From Archivesica marissinica (Eukaryota > Mollusca > Bivalvia > Venerida > Vesicomyidae): a stretch of DNA of 64,000 nt. Positions 57,001-63,000 of this stretch are shown piece after piece (positions within the stretch are counted from its first letter, which is position 1; the number at the start of each line of letters is the position of its first letter). Below the pieces are notes generated by a model. The model worked only from the letters and a program-made list of their open reading frames with translations. It was not told the DNA's origin and ran no database searches. The DNA is taken from positions 21,213,911 through 21,277,910 of the forward strand of contig CM026402.1 of the NCBI GenBank assembly GCA_014843695.1. Direction: 5' to 3'. A program made the position numbers and the translations under genes.

Positions 57001-60000
57001 CAGTGTGTATGCATGGCTATGATGATATTTATTGTTGTTACATAATATATTAAAATGATTGAAAATATAACAACTGTTCTTGATTTATTACATGCGTTAG
57101 CTCGTATTGACAGACAATGATGTCTGCGATAGTTTATACCATCTTAGTTGTGGTTGCAAGTCACTCATTTGGCATAATTTATTTGTCATCGCCAAGGTTT
57201 TTTTGTTTTTTCTCTCTTTTATTCATACTATTATTTACATTACCGTAATAGTGTGTGTATAAGACGCACATTTTCCCTCCAAAATAGTATCCAAAGTCTG
57301 GTGCGTCTTATACTCCAGTTTAGAACTAAATTCCATTGTTTCAAAGACTCAAAAACGAGTATGTACAATATAATATTGTTTACATTATGTACATAGTCAA
57401 CCAGCATAAAAATATAACAGTAATACTAGTATGTGGATTGACTTCTGTGAACATGAATCAATAGAATAGTTATTATAATACAGTTGTCTACAATGAAAGG
57501 TCTTTGATAGTTTTCAGCATTTTTTCAATAAATTGGTTGAATACATTCTTATACTTGTAATAAGCCGCTATCATTTTAATTTCGCTTTTAAACAATTTGA
57601 AAATATCATATTGTTTAGTCCAATTCTCGCTACAAAAGTACGATTTGTAAATGCTAAAACCAACAATCATGATAACAATATTGATGAAAAAGTATTGGGG
57701 ATCAGAAATATTATATCCTAAAACAATAAATTTTAACTCTTTCAACACCAAGTAACTGACATGGACTGGTCCATGATATTCTTAGACCAATAAATGAATA
57801 AGAAAATTACATTCGGACCAGTTCATTTATCAAGATGGGTAATTTTGTCTAAAATTAGTAATACTACTTGCAAAAAGTGCAGATCCTGATGAGACGGTTC
57901 GTCACGAGCCGGCTCATCTGGATCTACACTTTTTGTAAGCCTATATAGAGGTCTGTGGTGTTGAAAGGGTTAAACTTTGAATATTTCTTTGAATAGATTT
58001 CGTACCTTATTCCAGAATATATTCACTGCAGCGCAGTCGATGAATAAATGAGTGTAGTCTTCTATTGTGTTACATTTTAAACACAGAGGGTTTTGTACCA
58101 TTTTCCAGGAATTCAGAATTGCTCTGCTTGTGAACATTTTGTTTAGTAATCTAAATTTCTATTGTTTATATCTGTTGTCTGGGATCTGTTTTATAAAAGA
58201 ATAAATATCTTTCCACATGATTTCGCATTGAAGAGTACGAGACCAATAATCATGGTTTGGTGAATCATTTATCAACTAATATCGCGTATATGCTTTTAGT
58301 TTCCATGGTATGCAATAGTTTTCCGTTTAGATAGAGATATTTTTCAGTCTTGACCTTTGTTTTAACGGATTCATCCTTCTTGTAATATCAACTTCCATGA
58401 TTTAGGAATTGCTTGAACAATTTGATGCAGTTCAGATAGACAGTTTACTTTGTTTACTATAACATTCTGGTCGATTTTTCCTTCATTATTTACGATGTCA
58501 TTAATAAACATTATGTTTGAGTTTATCCATTCGTGGAAAGATAGACATTTATTGTTAATTCTGATGTGTTTATTTCCCCACATTATTTGTTGCCTTGTCC
58601 ATTGAAATGAAGTGGTCTTGTGTGTTTCTTTTTCCTGTTTTGTTTGTGTCAATTAAAGTTTTATTGAAATCGGACATATTGTTAAGACGTATATTCTTAA
58701 TTGAACTAAATTGCAATAAAAAATGAAGAATTTATTACCAAAATCTTTTAAGAAATAGTTAGGGATTAATTTCCATTTTGCATTACTTTCATCGACTAAG
58801 TTTTTTATCCATTTTAATTTCAAAGCTGTTATGTGAGCTTCTATATCTATCATATCTACCCCTCACTTGACTTGATCTCCAATTAATGTTGTTCTCTTGA
58901 TATTTTCCCTTTTGTTTTCCCCTAAAAACTTAAAAATCACTTTCACTTCTTATAAGTATTAAATTACTATATCTCGGCAGATCTCCTACAGTATACGCAA
59001 TGGGTACCGGTACTTATTTGTAAAACAATGTTATCAGTTAATTAACACGTTTTTGATAAAATCACATTATCATGCTGCAACATCTGATTAGTGGACAACA
59101 GTAAAAACAAAGGATTCCAACTAAAAGGACCTACTTACATTTCGGGATAAATCAGACTTTATCTGCCAAGGGAGGTAATAGAAAAACCAGCAATGTCTCT
59201 CATTGGTTCTCTCTGATGAATTAAATTTTTTTATAATTATCAGTGAAAAATAATGATGCATTGTTTGGAAAATTTGGTTAGATGTCATTTAAACATGATG
59301 TGTTATTACTAATTAAAGTATGCTGCAAGTGTCTCATTTATATGAAAAAGTTGGCAGTTTCTTACGGAGACGGAGAAAATTACATAACCGTAGAACAAAT
59401 CGGTAGCCATTAATAAATAGTCACGACTACAATGCACGTGTGTATATCAGTATGAATGGGTGTAGTCATATATAGACAATAGCTATGTGTATTTGGGTGA
59501 TTCTATATTTGTGTATTTATATGTGTATGTAGTTATGTATGCACACATATGTATGCATATGTATAAATACAGACATGTGCGTGCGTGTGTGTGTGTGGGG
59601 GAGGGGTAAGAATTATTTTTGTATATATATGTACATACTACTAATATACCGGGTGAATAAATAAACAAACAAAAACAAAATACCAAAAATGATTATATAA
59701 ATGTAAGAACATATATAGGCGTATGTATATATATGTACAGACAGGTGCATACGCATCAATGTGAGTGGGTAAGTGTTCATACAATATATATATATGTACA
59801 TACTACCAATATACAATACGAAAAACAAACAAAAAACAGAACAAAAATACCATAAATACTAGTATTATATATAAAATAATACAATAAAAATATACACAGT
59901 ACTAGATATCACAACACAGATGTAACGCCTGTTCAATCTAATCTGGGATCTGGACGATCACACATGGGAAGCCATTTTAAAACGAGTCGCATGGTATAAA

Positions 60001-63000
60001 CACTAACTTATACATGGCAAGTACCACTGTTAACAGCACCTGACATAAAGAAGGACATGTTTGCACATATGCAAATACACATGTGATAAGAAAGCATATT
60101 CAACATATATTGATCGGATGACACAAAACACGTGCCAAGAACCCGAAATGCATGGGCTTGTAGTTCTTTCTGTGGCATATAATCTAGCTCATACATTAAA
60201 GGCCATTTCTTAGTAAAACAGGCAGTACGAATGCACATAAAACTTTCAGACGTAACAAAAAAGTAAATTTTAGATTATTAGAACTTCAAAGATTCGAAAA
60301 TTAACACAAGTGAATCGATCCCGGACTACAGAACACAATAAAGCGGTCGAAACCCAGGATACACGTCTATAAACATAAAGAAACAAGAGTAGGACCAACG
60401 GAAGCACATTACACTGGTTTCATTAACCATCAGTGCAACCATCATACTTTGAGATTAAATTATACAAACTTTAGGCATTAAATACACAGCGCCAAAATCA
60501 GCTGTTTTTATGAAAATTTATCCCTTTGGTATTACAAAATATATCTTTAAGACGTGAGGGATACACGTTGGGGTCAAGCCTCAACAGGTGAGCATACTGT
60601 GTACGCTCACTTACAGTGCCTCCGGGCGGGCAGACCTTCATAAACTCGGAAAAAAAAAAAGGAAAAAAAAAGAGTTTCTTACGGAGGTTGGTGTACCCAA
60701 GTACTGGTTAACTGCTGGAGCCTGCTCAGGAAAGGTGTTGTTAGGTAAATGGCCCGCCGGCGATATAGCCTGAAATGGTGCTGATGCAGGCGTAAAACCC
60801 TAAATATAACATAACATAAGTATGCAGCAAACACATTTTCAAGCATGCTTTAATAAGACAATTTGTTGAAAGCCCCAATAAAGGTTAGAAAACGTCATTT
60901 TGTCACCCATATATAAGACCGAAAACGACATTATGAGTTAGCTGTATAAACATATATAGGATCGGACCGGGTGTAAGATCCTATGTTTATGACTGGACCG
61001 GGTGTAAGATCCTATGTTTATGTCCAGACTGGGTGTAAGATCCTATGTTTATGTCCAGACTGGGTGTAAGATTCTATGTTTATGACCAGACCGGGTGTAA
61101 GATCCTATGTTTATGACCAGACTGGGTGTAAGATTCTATGTTTATGACCAGACCGGGTGTAAGATCCTATGTTTATGACCAGACCGGGTGTAAGATCCTA
61201 TGTTTATGACTGGACTGGGTGTAAGATCCTATGTTTATGACCAGACCGGGTGTAAGATCCTATGTTTATGACTGGACCGGGTGTAAGATCCTATGTTTAT
61301 GACTGGACCGGGTGTAAGATCCTATGTTTATGTCCAGACTGGGTGTAAGATCCTATGTTTATGACTGGACTGGGTGTAAGATCCTATGTTTATGACTGGA
61401 CCGGGTGTAAGATCCTATGTTTATGACCAGACCGGGTTGTAAGATCCTATGTTTATGACTGGACCGGGTGTAAGATCCTATGTTTATGACTGGACCGGGT
61501 GTAAGATCCTATGTTTATGACTGGACCGGGTGTAAGATCCTATGTTTATGACTGGACCGGGTGTAAGATCCTATGTTTATGACCAGACCGGGTGTAAGAT
61601 CCTATGTTTATGACTGGACCGGGTGTAAGATCCTATATTTATGACCAGACCGGGTGTTACATCCTATATTTATGACCATACTGGGTGTAATATCCTATAT
61701 TTATGACCATACTGGGTGTAATATCCTATATTTATGACCATACTGGGTGTAATATCCTATATTTATGACCATACTGGGTGTAATATCCTATATTTATGAC
61801 CATACTGGGTGTAATATCCTATATTTATGACCGGACTGGGTGTAATATCCTATATTTATGACCATACTGGGTGTAATATCCTATATTTATGACCATACTG
61901 GGTGTAATATCCTATATTTATGACCGGACTGGGTGTAATATCCTATATTTATGACCGGACTGGGTGTAAGATCCTATATTTATGACCATACTGGGTGTAA
62001 TATCCTATATTTATGACCATACTGGGTTTAATATCCTATATTTATGACCATACTGGGTGTAATATCCTATATTTATGACCGGACTGGGTGTAATATCCTA
62101 TATTTATGACCGGACTGGGTGTAAGATCCTATATTTATGACCATACTGGGTGTAAGATCCTTATGTTTATGACTTGACTGGGTTTAAGATCCTATATTTA
62201 TGACCATACTGGGTGTAATATCCTATATTTATGACCATACTGGGTGTAATATCCTATATTTATGACCGGACTGGGTGTAATATCCTATATTTATGACCGG
62301 ACTGGGTGTAATATCCTATATTTATGCCCATACTGGGTGTAATATCCTATATTTATGACCGGACTGGGTGTAATATCCTATATTTATGCCCAGACTGGGT
62401 GTAATATCCTATATTTATGACCATACTGGGTGTAATATCCTATATTTATGACCGGACTGGGTGTAAGATCCTATATTTATGACCATACTGGGTGTAAGAT
62501 CCTATATTTATGACATGACTGGGTTTAAGATCCTATATTTATGACCAGGCTGGGTGTAATATCCTATATTTATTACCATACTGGGTGTAAGATCCTATAT
62601 TTATGACCAGGCTGGGTGTAATATCCTATATTTATTACCATACTGGGTGTAAGATCCTATGTTTATGACAGGACTGGGTGTAAGATCCTATAGTTATGAC
62701 AGGACCGGGTGTAGCTTTGGCAGTTGGACGAAAATATCTGCGACTGAATACAATGCATGTATTCCTTTGGAGAGGAATTAATATTTTTTAATATAGTTTT
62801 CTGAAAACTTGTTTTCCAATCCAAACCATACACAATGTATGTAATTTGTAACATTTTTTGTGTTATACATGTAAATTTATTGGAATAAATGAATAAATAC
62901 TGTTTAAATCAATGCATGTATATACACATTGTCTGTATCTTCGTTCCTGCAAATATCATAACATCTTTGGCACTTTGGGGCAGTATCTCTAGTTTATCAA

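Noticed and set aside
59483..59828. Minus-strand frames of 67 and 71 residues, Tyr/Ile-rich
   Set aside because: Low-complexity TATGTATG/TATATA sequence; no supporting feature.
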